Source of the DNA: Ooceraea biroi
Lineage: Eukaryota > Arthropoda > Insecta > Hymenoptera > Formicidae
Reading direction: 5' to 3'
Assembly (NCBI RefSeq): GCF_003672135.1
Contig: NC_039517.1
Location: 12,920,601 to 12,984,600 of the forward strand
DNA length: 64,000 nt
Below the pieces are notes generated by a model. That model saw nothing but the letters and a program-made list of their open reading frames with translations, was not told where the DNA came from and ran no database searches. Made by a program: the position numbers and the translations under genes. Within the stretch, counting starts at the first letter, position 1; each line of letters starts with the position of its first letter. Positions 31,697 to 43,758 of this stretch are shown piece by piece.

Positions 31697-32616
31697 TGTT
31701 ACGTCCAGGAGACTCCACGATTTCTCGCTTCCAATAATAATAAAAAAATATTAAACTTAGAAATAAGAAAAAGTAGCAAATAGGAATTAATCCCCACCCA
31801 CGGAAAGAACGACCGGACGAGCGCAGGGGCCAAGTGGACAGGCGTTACGCGAACCATAAGGCTCACAGTTTTCCAACCCCAGCTACGCTCGGCCGGAACG
31901 CTTGATAGGCAATAAACAACCAGAGTTAGTAGCTAGAATCACTTAGCGAAGACAGCTCCAAGACCTGGAAAAGCGGAGCGATACTTAGGAAACGTAACCC
32001 ACTGACGGCAATAAAAGTAGTCCACCGAATTTAAATACCGAGAAGTACTGCCATACATGGGCAGATGTGAACTAAACATTACGATGCAAATAGACTAAAA
32101 GAAACGCGAAACATGGATTGCAATATGGTCAGCGAAGGGTCTTCAACAAATGCCGCCTTTGACATTTGAAGACGATATCATAAATCCATCAGATACCACG
32201 GTAATACAGAAGCCACGAACGTTTCGTTAGAAACAAACTTTTTTTTATTTCCTTTCTTTTCTGGAAAAAGAATAACCCCCACCTACACTCTTTTAGCCCT
32301 ATATAAAGGGAACAATTTGGTCAGAGGCTCTCTTCAATCTTTGGTCAGCTTGCAATCCGCATATCGTACTGTTACGTTCCCGTGATCGGGACATCGAGTT
32401 AAAATAATAGAGTCAGTGGTAGACTCCATCCGAAGGATCTCTGGCCTGGTTGGCTCCCTCATCTAACTCATTGACGATCAACTCCATCCAAGGAGCGGTA
32501 CAAAGAAAAGTAAGCCTAAGTTGCATATTAATTTCATTTTATCCCCTCCAACCGCTTCGTGGTTTCTTTCCGTAATTCTCAATCAAAGTCTATTCCGTTT
32601 TTATTTCCGTTTTAAG

Positions 32617-33287
32617 TGGCCAATATTAATCGCGGACGAAGTAGTTCGCCGACAGAATCGTTGGCAGAATTTGTGACGTTCGGCCAAGAGGCACCCTACC
32701 GCGAACCGGCAACCACCAATGAAACAGCAGAATTTAGCAATAGTAACGAGCGTTATTCACCCCTCTTCGTGAACATTCCGTCACCTTCATCCAGCACTAT
32801 CGCGAATCTACCCTCTACTCCCAGCTACTCCCCTCTTTCCCTCCCTGACTTGTCTCCGCGGTGGTATTCACCCATCCCCTCTCCTGAGTTCGGGCACACT
32901 CTGAACTCGGCCATCCCTTCCCCTAATCCCGAACTGAGTACCTCATCATACCTTCCCCCACCAACTTCAGTCCCTGAGAACCCCGATTTTTCCGGGCTAC
33001 CCATCCCTACCATCTCAATGTTAAGGGAGTTTTCGCAGGGTGCTTTCCACCTCTTATTAGAGTACTTCCTGGACTTCTTTCCCACTTACTCTCTACCACT
33101 TCCACCTAATACTATAACTTGCGGACCAGGACCCATAAATATACCTGCTCTCAGGATTGCAGTCGGGAACGCTGGTCCCAACACATTTGTACCCTTTATA
33201 ACCCACCACCGCGTCCACCCAGTATTAATCCCCGCGTTTTATCTTAGAGAATTTATCTATAATTTTAATTTTGAAATTTATGTATAA
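32617..33287 (+). CDS. LTR-embedded protein (family A), intact, 223 aa
   Basis: Exon 1 ends ...AAAGAAAA at 32509 before GTAAGC; exon 2 begins at 32617 with TGGCC after TTCCGTTTTAAG. Splicing gives AAAATGGCC, a good initiation context, and one uninterrupted 223-codon frame starting MANINRGRSSSPTESLAE. Residues 1-125 are S/P/T-rich and likely disordered. The C-terminal part contains LREFSQGAFHLLLEYFLDFF, SLPLPPNTITCGPGPINIP, ALRIAVGNAGPNTFVPFI and RVHPVLIPAF. The copy at 59980 has exactly the same length. Neither gag, env nor a known LTR-encoded accessory protein is recognised. It may be a regulator or a nucleic-acid-binding factor; this is conjecture. Confidence 0.6.
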
Positions 33288-33605
33288 ATAATGTAATATA
33301 AAGAATAAGTATCAACGGTTTCGGATTTACCATTATAGTCTTGTATTGGAATTAATTTAAAGGATTTAAATATGTATCGAATTTAATCAAGGTTATATAG
33401 TCTCAAATCCAACTAAATTATTTTGATTTTATAATGTACCGGCATTTTAATCAAAATTGTAGCTTTTAATTTAAGGTGAAGTTGTAATCGTACGAATCGT
33501 AATCATGTTCAAATTAGCAATCCATTTTCAAAATTGTAATCATTTGTATCTGTAGGAATTATTTCTTTTGATTTATGTACTCGATGATTATTGGACCAAA
33601 TATAT

Positions 33606-35565
33606 TGTCACGTCCACCGCTACCGCAGAATTAAAAATTTCCTTTTTACAATAACAATCTCCAGCGTTAGACTATATATAGTAATAATTGCGAGCGCTAG
33701 ATCATAAGGAAAAACACTTGAACAAATCCCAACGCCATTGGCCAAGTATTTGCACTAGTTCGAAAATAGACCAATCAGAAGCTGTTACATATCACTAACA
33801 CTATTGGACAAAACTTGGGAATTGGGCAAGTTCTTAGAGTAAGGTTTGGACAAGTTACTAAAATCCTAGTTCGGAACTAGACCAATCAGACGACGCTAGT
33901 TGTAACTAACGTCACCAGCCCTAGTTCCTAGTTACAACTCGGAACGCCACCCGACGGAACTAGACAACACAAATCTCCGACTATATACTCGGAACATCCG
34001 CCGCGATCGCTCTCTTGTGCAGCAGCCGTCGTCGAGGTAACACCTCCAAACCTTCCTCGCATCCCTTCGGGGTCTAGTGTTAGATTTTATTTTTATTATT
34101 AACCTCAAAGTTTTAGCGCGAATCAACCCACAACCAAGTTCCATTTATTCAAACATTATTGTATCTACCACTATCATTACTATTATTTGTAACTAATAAT
34201 TAAGCGTTTATAGATTTCGCTACATTTATCGTAGATTCTTTTTATATTTTTCTCAACGTATGTAAACTCGACTTTTCCTTTCGAGAGTATTCAATTATAC
34301 ATATTAATAATTGTAATCACTGTTTATTTAATTTTCTCATCCATTCTTCCCATTTCCTTCAGCGAACTTAGTAATAAATAAGTGTGCGCGTTTTAAAATA
34401 CGAAGTTGTGGTGCATATTACAAACGATCTACCACGAGAAGGACGACCACGAGGCAGCTAAACTAACCTCCAGATCCAGTAGACGCACGCTACGCTAGAG
34501 GTTTAACCTCCAAGACCATGTGGCCAGCAACGGTGAGTACAACTTATATTTACATTTAAGCCCACTGCTATATTGTTGCTTACGTAATTTAAACCATTAG
34601 TTATTCACTTCGGTCGTGCCACCTTACTTATTATTCGAGCCACGTGTTGTCGTGAGATATAACCTCAACGTCTAACCTCAACGTGTATTATTCGAGCCAC
34701 GTGTTCGTCGGGAAACATAACCTCTTCTCGGGCGAATAACGCTCATTTCTCGAGCGGACGCTCGCTCACTACGACCGACTTCCCCGAGGAAATGGAGTTT
34801 GTTTAATAAATTTACCGAAGTAGCGTAAGCTAACCAACTGTATGCATATTTCTTTTACCTTACCCCTCTTCCCCTATACCCTACGACAAATCGAAGAGCG
34901 AACATCGCTTCTTGGGGCATGCACCGCCCTTCCTGCCCCGGTCAGCTTAACAGAACTTACTTATCCCGGAAGCGGGCCCAATAACGTGTGATGTGCCGCT
35001 TCATAACGCGTAGATTTAGCTTCTCCCGACCTCCTCCTCCCATACTGGATCATCAATTGCGGACCACCGCCACTTCGTGTATGAAGTATTCGGCCTACTT
35101 CCATCCAGAGTCTAGAAACTTGTTCTGTCGGAATTGCTTCACCAACGCCATTTCCACTTCAGAGAAATTGAGTTGTGAGCTAATACAGAAGCACGATTTA
35201 GTGGTAGGATTCACACGATACATTCCTACGTGCCACGATTGCAGAAGTAACCTTGCGTCTTACTCTCCGGTGCTAAGCTGCGATACCTGTGCGCACGAAT
35301 ATTCGGCACTGCTCAGTTTGTTACAGGCAGCCGGTAAAAGTATTCTCGATTTCCCCGACCCGACCGTGGTGCGGGTACAGGGCGACGAAATAAGCACTCT
35401 AGCTCTTGCACCCGGCGATAACTAGACCCGTTTCCCTCTACGAAATTACTCCGATCGCGGTATCCCCGGGGAGAATTCTCGGATTCGTTAATACCCGAAA
35501 ATAGCGATCCAGCCCCGTGTCATTGCCCGAGTTAATCAACAACCGTGGCCGGCCGGGACGTAACA
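33606..35565 (+). mobile_element. Family C LTR, TSD ATAT
   Basis: Ends TGTCACGTCC (33606) and GGGACGTAACA (35565), with ATAT at 33602-33605 and 35566-35569. Internal sequence is unrelated to families A and B except at the termini. The C-terminal end of its ORF matches the LTR preceding the PBS-like site at 50907, so I treat it as a solo LTR of the same lineage. A GTGAGT donor occurs after ATGTGGCCAGCAACG near 34531. Confidence 0.8.
34991..35425 (+). CDS. LTR-embedded Cys-pair protein (family C), 144 aa
   Basis: An open frame from ATG 34991 (preceded in frame by GTG). Cys pairs FCRNC, TCHDCRSN and SCDTCAHEY suggest a zinc-ribbon-like fold. The C-terminus reads LLQAAGKSILDFPDPTVVRV then GDEISTLALAPGDN. 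The LTR at about 49671-50902 encodes a matching C-terminus (GEDILELSQSDPTVIRLRG, ending ASEDN). Conservation between two diverged LTRs is the evidence that it is coding. The true N-terminus may lie in an upstream exon. Family not recognised. Confidence 0.5.
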   Translation: MCRFITRRFSFSRPPPPILDHQLRTTATSCMKYSAYFHPESRNLFCRNCFTNAISTSEKLSCELIQKHDLVVGFTRYIPTCHDCRSNLASYSPVLSCDTCAHEYSALLSLLQAAGKSILDFPDPTVVRVQGDEISTLALAPGDN

Positions 35566-35827
35566 ATATTATTGTCAATTAGTTAAACCTAACAAAATTT
35601 CATTTAGTTAATTATCCTCGTTTCACCCTCTTCCTTGACAGATCGTACGGGTCCTATCCTTGGTAATAGGGATTCGTTTCTCTTACCTAAAAAGGACCAT
35701 CGAGTTGACCGTTTCGACCATTAGGGTAGATCGACCTTGGTCGTTGACCCAAAAATCGAAGCGTATCGGTCGGCTCGAACACACGAGATACTGCGGCTTG
35801 TGTGCCTATGGAGCTCTGGACGTAACA

Positions 35828-36828
35828 ATATACTGTAAGTTAAAAGTGGTAAGTTAAAAAAAAATAAACGCGTAATTAATTTTCCACTAAAGGCCTGTGT
35901 CCACGATCCGAGAACTCGGTCCGAGGTCTAGTTCCGAATGTTACGTCCAGTAGACTCCACAGTTCCTCGATTCCAAAGTAAAATATTCTCTAGAAAATTT
36001 TATAATATTCTATATAAGATTAAATCAATGAACGTTGTTGGCACGCGCGAAAAGATCGCACGTGGGCGGAGGTCTCGGGGTCACAGTGAGAGATATCGCC
36101 GTTCTCGGAAAAAGAAACGATTAACTGATTCCTGGGCGATTACTCTCACCAGAGCTCTGCGCGAAATTTGGCACGTGTCCGGCTAAAAACAAGTTTTTAA
36201 ATCACAATCAAATCCGCGTTAATGAAGTAATCGTCTCATTATCGCGATGATCGGAAACTATAAATCTAGGGGTTAAAAGGGTTAATTATCGCAAATGACG
36301 TGCGCTGATTCCCGAAAACAATTATCAAAGATACCGTAAGAGATTTCTTTGATTCACGAAAACAAGTATCTTAGACTCATCCGTTGATACCGAGTAAATT
36401 ATTGTTACATCCGGGTTGGCCACCCGGTGTAGCAGAGCCGGGCGTCACAGCTGAGTCAGCTGAGAAAGAAGACGCGAGTGACTGATATCTCAGGGGCGAA
36501 TCAACATCTCCGCGGCGACGGTGTTACGTCGCGGTAAAACCTCATCCTTTACGCTTGCAGAGTTTCATACCGTTTCTATACTGAGTGTCAAAATGTTGTG
36601 GAAAGCGATAATTAACGACGCTGAAAGGCGCCTGGGCCTCGCGTGCGCTGGCCCAGCGTCTAGCCACATGGCCCTAAAAAGGTCACGAAGGGCTAAGCAT
36701 CGCTTAGCACCATACAAAAAACCTATTCAGCTCTATGAAAAATCCTGCAGCGTACTTTTTTCATATATATAGATACATGCGTAGATAATTATATGTGTAT
36801 ATGTAGTTAATAAATTATAGTTATGTAA
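35828..36828. other. Gap with LTR-like fragments upstream of gypsy-1
   Basis: At 35939 a family A 5' end (TGTTACGTCCAGTAGACTCC) is present for about 60 bp and then becomes unrecognisable. At 36403 TGTTACATCCGGGTTGGC resembles another LTR start, but no matching end was found before the gypsy LTR at 36829. No gene is supported. Confidence 0.5.
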
Positions 36829-37000
36829 TGTAGTGCGCGTGGCCTCTGGGCCTGTAGACCGTGAATGTAACAAGCGAGAACGCGCATGCGCGGGCAGAAC
36901 GAGCGAAACGAAGAACACGGTGTGACCGAAAAAGAACACACCCGTAAGATTAGTAACCGTTGTAATAGAGAGATAATAAAGTGTTGCGGATCTGCCTACA
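36829..37000 (+). mobile_element. Gypsy-1 5' LTR
   Basis: 172 bp, TGTAGTGCGCGTGG...GCGGATCTGCCTACA, about 95% like the 3' LTR at 44584-44757 by eye (one small indel and several substitutions). It carries an AATAAA-type signal near its end. The flanks GTAA (left) and GCAA (right) could be a 4-bp TSD with one change. The internal region starts ATTCAGAAGTGGGATT. Confidence 0.9.
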
Positions 37001-37175
37001 ATTCAGAAGTGGGATTTACTCCCGGAACCGCCCGATTGTGGTAAAGTGCGAGTGCAGAAGTATCGGCGTAGCAGAGGGATTCTGCAACAGAGTCGCATAA
37101 CCTCACTCGGCGACACGGAAGAGCGTCGGGACGGCCATATTGTGAGAGATACGGAAGGATTGCCGACATCTCCGA

Positions 37176-38415
37176 ATGGATCCGCATACGCTTAGTGTAG
37201 TGCAACTGAAGCATGTACTGCGGCAGAATCAGTTGCCTTTAGCTGGACGCAAGGCGGAGTTGATATTGAGGATGCAGCAGGCCGACCCGTCTGGTGAGTG
37301 GATGCAGGAGGCAGCTCAATATCATCCACCTGGAGATAACCTTGAAGACAACAGCCAGGAAGAAGCAGATACCCGAGCGGAGGAATGCATTGCCGGCCGA
37401 CGAGAATCGTCTGTCTCAACGTGAAACGGAATTACTGGTTAGAGAAAATAACCTCATACAGAAGGAGCTTGAGCTTTTACGTCGGGAGAACGAGTTGTTA
37501 CGGATATCTCCAAGAAGTAGTTCGTCAACGGTTTCGCGGACAACGCTTAGTATCAAAAATGTCAGTGATTTCCTTTTTGGGACGCGGTAACGACTTCGAA
37601 CGTTGGAGAGCTCAAATAAATTTGTTGAAATGCACGTACGACCTTGACGAAAACGCCACAAAGATACTGGTCGGTTCGAAGCTGCGAGGGAAAGCGGCTG
37701 ATTGGTATTTTTCACTGGTCACCATCTCTCCATGGAAGTCAACGAACTGTTAGACGAAATGAATGCTATGTTTAACCAGCCTCTTAGTCGGCTGGAAAGG
37801 AAACGCTTATTCGAAGATCGAGTATGGGAACAAAGTGAAACCTTCAATGATTATCGTCATGTCAAGGTGATCTTAGGGAACAAGGTCCCGATAGCCAGAG
37901 AGGAAATAGTCGAGTACATCATAGATGTAATACCATCCGTAGCTTTAAGAAATCAGGCGCGGATGCACTCTTTTTCCACCGTACCAGAGCTGACAAAAGC
38001 GTTCCGAAGAATCCAGTTGAATACACCAGATGCAGAAATTCGCCGAGAATATCCAGGTGGTAGGAACTCGAAGACTAAGCTCGCTGTTGTCCCGAAAGTG
38101 GCTCTTAAGGGTGACTCGGAGCCAAAAATTAAAGGAGCAGTAAAATGTTACCAATGTGGCGATATGGGGCATTATACCAAAGACTGCCCCACGAAAGAAA
38201 AGAAGACGCAAAAGCCAAACACGAGCAGGAAGGCTGGATCCGGAGACGGGAAAACGGACCGCCAGGTGAACTTGGTCAGCAAGGACGACGAACAGCCTCC
38301 AGCGACGAGTAGCGGATCGGACAAGGACGATCATTCGGAGAACGACAACGAGATCCATTTCGTAGATATATATGCAGAACTTCGAGATGAGTTTCAGAGG
38401 GCGACTACACTGTAG
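37176..38415 (+). pseudogene. gag: Gypsy-1 gag with SAP-like motif and zinc knuckle
   Basis: Starts at ATG 37176 with MDPHTLSVVQLKHVLRQNQL and continues PLAGRKAELILRMQQ, which matches the helix-loop-helix pattern of SAP DNA-binding motifs. Frame changes at about 37370, 37560 and 37710 link it to a leucine/glutamate-rich coiled coil (LLRRENELLR), a capsid-like region (FERWRAQINLLK, LRGKAADWYFS) and a nucleocapsid with the CCHC knuckle CYQCGDMGHYTKDC near residue 150 of the last frame, followed by a charged tail. Gag forms the particle and packages RNA in this family. At least three frame changes make it a pseudogene, though the last 237 codons are open. Confidence 0.8.
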
Positions 38416-40257
38416 ATTCGAGGAAGTACGCCGATCTCTTGTGTTGCTCGGATCGATACCGGATGCCCGGTTACTCTTGTTAAGGAAAGTGTAATAGGTA
38501 ACGCGGACATTCAACCTCCGGGATACGAGTGAAACCGATACCGTGGCATCAACAATTCAAAGCTTAAGGTAAAAGGCACAGTCGCAGTTAAGGTTACCAT
38601 GGACGACGATAGTGAACCGGTGACTATCGGTGTAGTGTCGGATGACACGATGTCTGTTCCACTCCTGCTAGGAAGAGATGCGTTAAAATTGTTTGGCTAT
38701 CGCTTAACTAAAAATTCGATATTTGATAGGATCGTGAGTGAGATTTTTCATATTAATAGTGAAGTAAATGATAATAATATTAATGTCAATCCTCAGATAT
38801 CTTCGGATGTTCGCGAATTGTTTCAAACTACAAACTTTTTTGATTGTTATGTGCGGCCTGATCGGCTGGAATTGTCTAAAGTACGAGTGGAAGCTACTTT
38901 GACGTTAAAAGATAGTAAACCAATACAGTTTGGCCCTCGAAGGTTAGGCTTTTCCGAAAAAGAAAAGGTTCAATGCATATTGGATGATTTATTAAAAAGA
39001 GGGATAATCAGGAAAAGCACCTCTGAGTACACCTCTTCGATAGTACTGGTCCGAAAGAAATCAGGCGAAATTAGAATTTGCGTTGACTACCGTGCATTGA
39101 ATCAAATTTTGGCGCGTGACAACTTTCCCCTGCTCCTTATTGATGACCAGCTAGACGTTTTGCGAGGTAAGCAATTTTACAGTTCTTTGGACCTCAAAGA
39201 TAGCTTTTATCATATTATGATGGCGCCTGCATCGATAAAATATACATCGTTTGTGACTCCACTGGGTCAGTTCGAATTTTTATGACTGCCATTTGGCTTG
39301 AAAATTGGACTCCAGTTGTTCCAACGATATCTCACTGAGTTTATGGCAGAACTGATGAGAACGGGTTGCGTTGGAATTTATCTGGATGACATTTGGATTG
39401 CTACAGAAACGATGGAGTCACATATCGAAAGTTTGAAAGCAGTTTTTGCCATTCTTATTGCCAACAAACTCGAATTAAAATTGGAGAAATGTGCTTTTTT
39501 GTACACTGAAATAGAATATTTAGGTTATAGGATATCCAAAGAAGGTACACAACCTACTAATAGAGGTATTACGGCTGTGCAGAATTTCCCCGAACCCAAG
39601 ACGGTTAGAGAGGTTCAATCGTTCGTTGGGCTGGCTTCATATTTTCGGAAATTTATTAAGGAGTTTTCTGTTATTGCTCAGCCATTATACCATCTCCAAA
39701 AGAAGGGTGTTGTTTTCACGCGTTGTTCACGCGTGAACATTGTGCATTTGAAATGCTTAAAAATAAATTAATAGCAGCACCCATTTTGGCTGTTTACAAT
39801 CCAAAAACTTATACCGAATTACACTGTGATGCCAGTATACATGGGTATGGGTTCGGAGCAGTTCTCCTGCAGAGGCAGGATAATACTAAAATGCATCCTG
39901 TATTTTATTTTAGTCGTCAAACCACCGAACCCGAAACTCGATATCATAGTTTCGAGGTCGAAATATTGGCTATAGTGTACGCTTTGCGCAGATTTCATAT
40001 TTATTTACAGGATATATCTTTTGTAATTGTTTCTTATTGTAGCGCAGTTACACAGACATTAAGGAAACGGGACATCAACGCTCGTATAGCGAGGTGGAGT
40101 CTTGAGCTCCAATATTTCAACTTTAAGATAATACACAGACCAAGCTCCAAGATAACCCACATCGATGCTTTGAGTAGATCTTTCGGAGTATTAATAGTTG
40201 AGGATAACCCATTCGAATGGAACCTCATCGTTTTGCAAGGAAGAGACCCTAGTATAA
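38416..40257 (+). pseudogene. pol: Gypsy-1 protease, reverse transcriptase, RNase H
   Basis: The protease active site ARIDTGCPVTLV lies near 38445, with LLLGRDALKLFGY downstream. Reverse transcriptase is in two frames split by TGA at 39282-39284: SGEIRICVDYRALN, SSLDLKDSFYHI, then LPFGLK and the catalytic GIYLDDIW near 39380. RNase H follows from 39723 after a further frame change: LHCDASIHGYGFGAVLLQRQ and FEVEILAIVYALRRFHIYL. The connection domain ends near IDALSRSF. The sequence is cut at 40257 by a family A LTR. Classification as Ty3/gypsy rests on this PR-RT-RH-IN order. Confidence 0.88.
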
Positions 40258-42352
40258 TGTTACGTCCAGTAGACTCCACGGTTCCTTGCTCCCAGAAGGA
40301 ATAACACATTTCGAGGGAAAATCTAAATAGTTAAATGAATCTCTACACAGGCGGCGATAAGTGTGGACGCGGGTGTACAGGGGGGCCACGTGCCCACCGT
40401 AAAAATGTCTAAATGAAGGACGAAACCACTGAAAAGGGGGGCAAGAGACGTGGCGCCTGTACACTGCCGGAACACTTAAAAGATGAGGCATATCTAGCGA
40501 CGAAGAATGCTCCAAATCTGGGAAAAATAGAGGCGGCACTTGAAAAGTGTCACCCGTAGGAAGGCCATAAATTTATTCGACTAACTTTAATACCGAGAAG
40601 TAGAGCACTCATGGCCACACATGAACCAGTTACTCGTTATAAATAAATCCAAACTAACGTAATTAACGCCTGGACTGTCATATTCGGGGTGTCACAGGAT
40701 GGTCTTCACAAGCACCTCACGTGATTTCCCGAAAATGATAATCATAAAACTGATGCAGTAATAATTATTAAAACAACGAGGACGCTGGTTCATGAAAAAA
40801 AAACACAATTCCCAGAATCAGAAATATCCTCACCCTAAGCCTTTTAGCCCTATATAAAGGGAGTGATCCGCTCCGGAGGTCTCTTTGCTCTTCATCCGGA
40901 TCCAGAACCTCGTTACTCTGTCCGAAGTTTGTTCTTCTTTTGGATCCAGCACGTCATTCTGTCCGAAAAGTTTCGCTTCCGACCACGGAAAGCCGCGGCA
41001 ATTTCTAAATAATCTTAGAATCAGTGTCCTCGATCCGAAGATCATCCGGACGGGTTGGCTCTCTTAAGCGGCTAGAGGCGATTTCTACATACCACGAATA
41101 CCTCATCGGAAGATTTTCCTGCAGCGAAGAAGTGCAACCGGCACACTAGCTTTTCTTCTCTCTCACTCGCCCCTATCCATCTTCGCCGACTATCACCTTC
41201 GTTTTTTTTATATATAATTTAGCGAACAAAATTTTATTTCCATTCTTCCCTTTTAAGTGGCGAATTTAAACTGTGGAGACGCAACTTCTCCTTCGAACTA
41301 CCAAGGGGCAGCTTCCCCTGAAACATCAGAGGCTCATCACGCGCAGGATAATTTAGTTCTTATTACACCGCGTCACCCTGAGAGCGTCTGCCCTGTCTGC
41401 GGAATTGTACATCCACCTTTGTAGTCATATCTCGAACCACCCTCTCCTCTCCAGTACACCACTGATTCCCTACCTGAATTGTCGCCTGAATGGTATTCTC
41501 CCATCCCATCTCCTTCCGAATTCGACCGCTACCTCCTTCCATCTGATCGTGAAGAATATCCGGATCCTTCATCAGTATCTCCCACCCCGATACCTGGCGA
41601 TATCCTCAACATTTCCTTCCCTTCCTTAGGTGAACTAAGGGAGCTCTATGAGGCTGAGCTCGAAGCCTTGAGAGAACGTATTTTAGATTGTTTCCCTTCG
41701 TTCACCTTACCCCTTCCTCCTTTTGCTTTCGTCCTTGGTCCTGATCCAGTAGATTTATTTAATTTTTACCTACTCTCAGGAGTGCTATCACCGATGTATC
41801 ACCTACACGGTTGTCCCACTAATAACTCAGAATAGATAACATCCTGTATTGATCCCCGTATCATATACCCAAGCCTTTTTCATTAACCAAATATCATTTA
41901 TTCCTCATAACCCGTAGAATTTAGTTACACATTTATATATACCCACACAATTTAGTGTTTAATTCAATATTAATAAGGTTTTAGTTATGGATCGAAATTA
42001 ACCTTAAAAATTATAATGTTATTTCAAAAGAAAAATTAGAAATAAATAATGTTGTATTTTCCATAAAAAAGGAGAAGTAATTTTATTGCAATTCACCTGG
42101 TATCCATCTCTCCCTTTCGCAACTAATCGTACTGGTCCTATCCCTGGTAATAGGGATTCATTTCCCTTACCTAAAAGGGACCAACGAGCTGATCGTTTCG
42201 ATTGTACGGGTAAAATCGACCTTGGTCGTTGACCCAGAAACAACGGAGCGTATCGGTCAGCTCGACTAGAGGCTCTGCGGTTAAGTGCCAAAGAACCTCA
42301 AGTGGCGTCTGGTTGCGCCCTTCCTCGAGCTTACAGAGCTCTGGACGTAACA
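40258..42352 (+). mobile_element. Family A LTR inside gypsy-1 pol, TSD ATAA
   Basis: TGTTACGTCCAG at 40258 and CTGGACGTAACA ending at 42352, with ATAA at 40254-40257 and 42353-42356. TATA box TATATAAA at 40851-40858. It interrupts the RNase H/integrase boundary and so is younger than gypsy-1. Length is 2095 bp. Confidence 0.92.
41258..41835 (+). pseudogene. LTR-embedded protein (family A), broken
   Basis: Exon 2 starts with TGGCG at 41258 after TTTTAAG, implying a spliced start reading MANLNCGD. The donor is unclear here (a possible site GAAGAA|GTGCAA near 41133). The frame is lost before 41479, where an open frame resumes with Ser/Pro-rich sequence and then LRELYEAELEALRERILDCF and TLPLPPFAFVLGPDPVD. 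The terminal VPFI/HPVLIP segment is out of frame after about 41760. Not functional. Confidence 0.5.
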
Positions 42353-42998
42353 ATAAAAAAGATTGCGCTGAAATTGGAATCAGCAGAGGATCCACAGTAC
42401 GAATTACGAAGTGGACTGGTTTACAAAAAGCAGGAAGGGAAACTTTTATTCCTTGTACCCGAACAGATGGAAAACCATGTTCTCTTTCGTTATCACAATG
42501 AGATGGGTCACATGGGGTCTGGTAAGATGATAGATTCGACGTACTTATTGGTTTCCGCGAATTCGCGAAAAATGCGAGGAGCATATACGACATTGTTTGA
42601 AATGTATATCGTTTTCTCCGACCTGCGGTAAGCTTGAAGGATATTTGCATCCAATTCCGAAAGGAAATCTTCCGTTTGAGACAGTTCACATCGATTACTT
42701 TGGGCCGGTGGATAAAGCGGTGTCGGTTAAGAAGTATATTTTATTAGTCGTAGATGCTTTTTCTAAGTTCGTTAAATTGTTTGCAACTAAGACTGCTAGT
42801 TCTAAGGAAACTATTCATTGTTTGCAACACTTTTCAGAGTTATAATATACCGATAACGATAATTTCTGACCAAGGCAGCGCCTTTACGTCTCAGGAATTT
42901 AAAGATTTCCTGAAGGAACAGGATTCAACACATTAAGATTGCGGTGGGATCACCGCAAGCGAACGGTCAAGTGGAGCACATAAATAGAATTTTAACTC
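42353..42998 (+). pseudogene. pol: Gypsy-1 integrase, N-terminal and core part
   Basis: Resumes after the family A LTR. A His-Cys zinc region (HNEMGHMGSGKMID) is near 42495. The core shows HIDYFGPVDKA near 42690 (first Asp), ISDQGSAFTSQEF near 42865 (second Asp) and GSPQANGQVEHINR near 42950 (catalytic Glu). Frame changes near 42560 and 42840 disable it. It is cut at 42998 by a solo LTR. Confidence 0.85.
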
Positions 42999-43758
42999 TG
43001 TAAGACGTGAGTCTATTCGACACGAGAATTATTTGTATAACGCGCGCCAGTACGGCCTATGACAGCACGGTCTAATCGATTTAAGGCGCATGCGAGACGA
43101 ATAGTCCTATCTGCGCATGTATATCGATTGTCGATCGATAGTGATAAAAGGAGCGTAATCGCCTGCCACGTCCTCTTTCGTTTCGGGGTCCTGAGAAGAC
43201 AACATCATTCTCAGCAATTCTACATCAACGAAATATCAGCCATTTTTGGACAGCCAGTTGGATTCTATTCCATCGGAATATCGAGATTGTGACAAGACTC
43301 GCAACGAGTATCATAAATGACGCCGTATCCTGGAAAAGAGTGGACTTGGTTGATAACCGATTGAACAGCACGCTCTCAGCAAACACGAGAGATCAATTTC
43401 CGAGTCAAAGGACCCTGAAGCAGATGAAAGAGCCAACGAGGGATCAGGCGCTCCGGTCTATTCGATAACTCAGATGAGTATTTCTATGAATTGAAACAAA
43501 ATTTCCGCGCGTTTATGTATTGGACAATAACTCGATTAATAATATGATTTCCGCACTTTTATTGTGAATAATAATACGACTTGTTCGATGATTTCCTCGA
43601 TTACCTATATTATATAACCGAAATATAATTATTCTCATCTGCTCATGGAATTTGAATATGTTTATTTGAAACGGATAATCGTTCGTCACCATCCTCTTGT
43701 TCGTATCTCGAGCCCCGAACCTTATAGTTAAAGTAACGAAAAGGAATAAATAGTTACA
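42999..43758 (+). mobile_element. 760-bp solo LTR inside gypsy-1 integrase, TSD ACTC
   Basis: Begins TGTAAGACGTGAGTC and ends ATAGTTACA, flanked by ACTC at 42995-42998 and 43759-43762. The integrase frame reads up to it and continues after it. No similarity to families A-C was noticed and no gene is present; the 77-codon frame inside is unsupported. Confidence 0.75.

Larger units (their letters stand above)
31697..35827 (+). mobile_element. Family A LTR, TSD ATAT, carrying a nested LTR
   Basis: Starts TGTTACGTCCAGGAGACTCC at 31697, ends CTGGACGTAACA at 35827, with ATAT at 31693-31696 and 35828-35831. TATA box TATATAAA at 32300-32307. A family C LTR (33606-35565) is inserted downstream of the ORF. 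Without it the unit is about 2.17 kb. Confidence 0.9.

Noticed and set aside
36403..36828. A further LTR starting TGTTACATCC
   Set aside because: No matching 3' end, TSD or shared internal sequence could be found before the gypsy LTR; noted only as a fragment.
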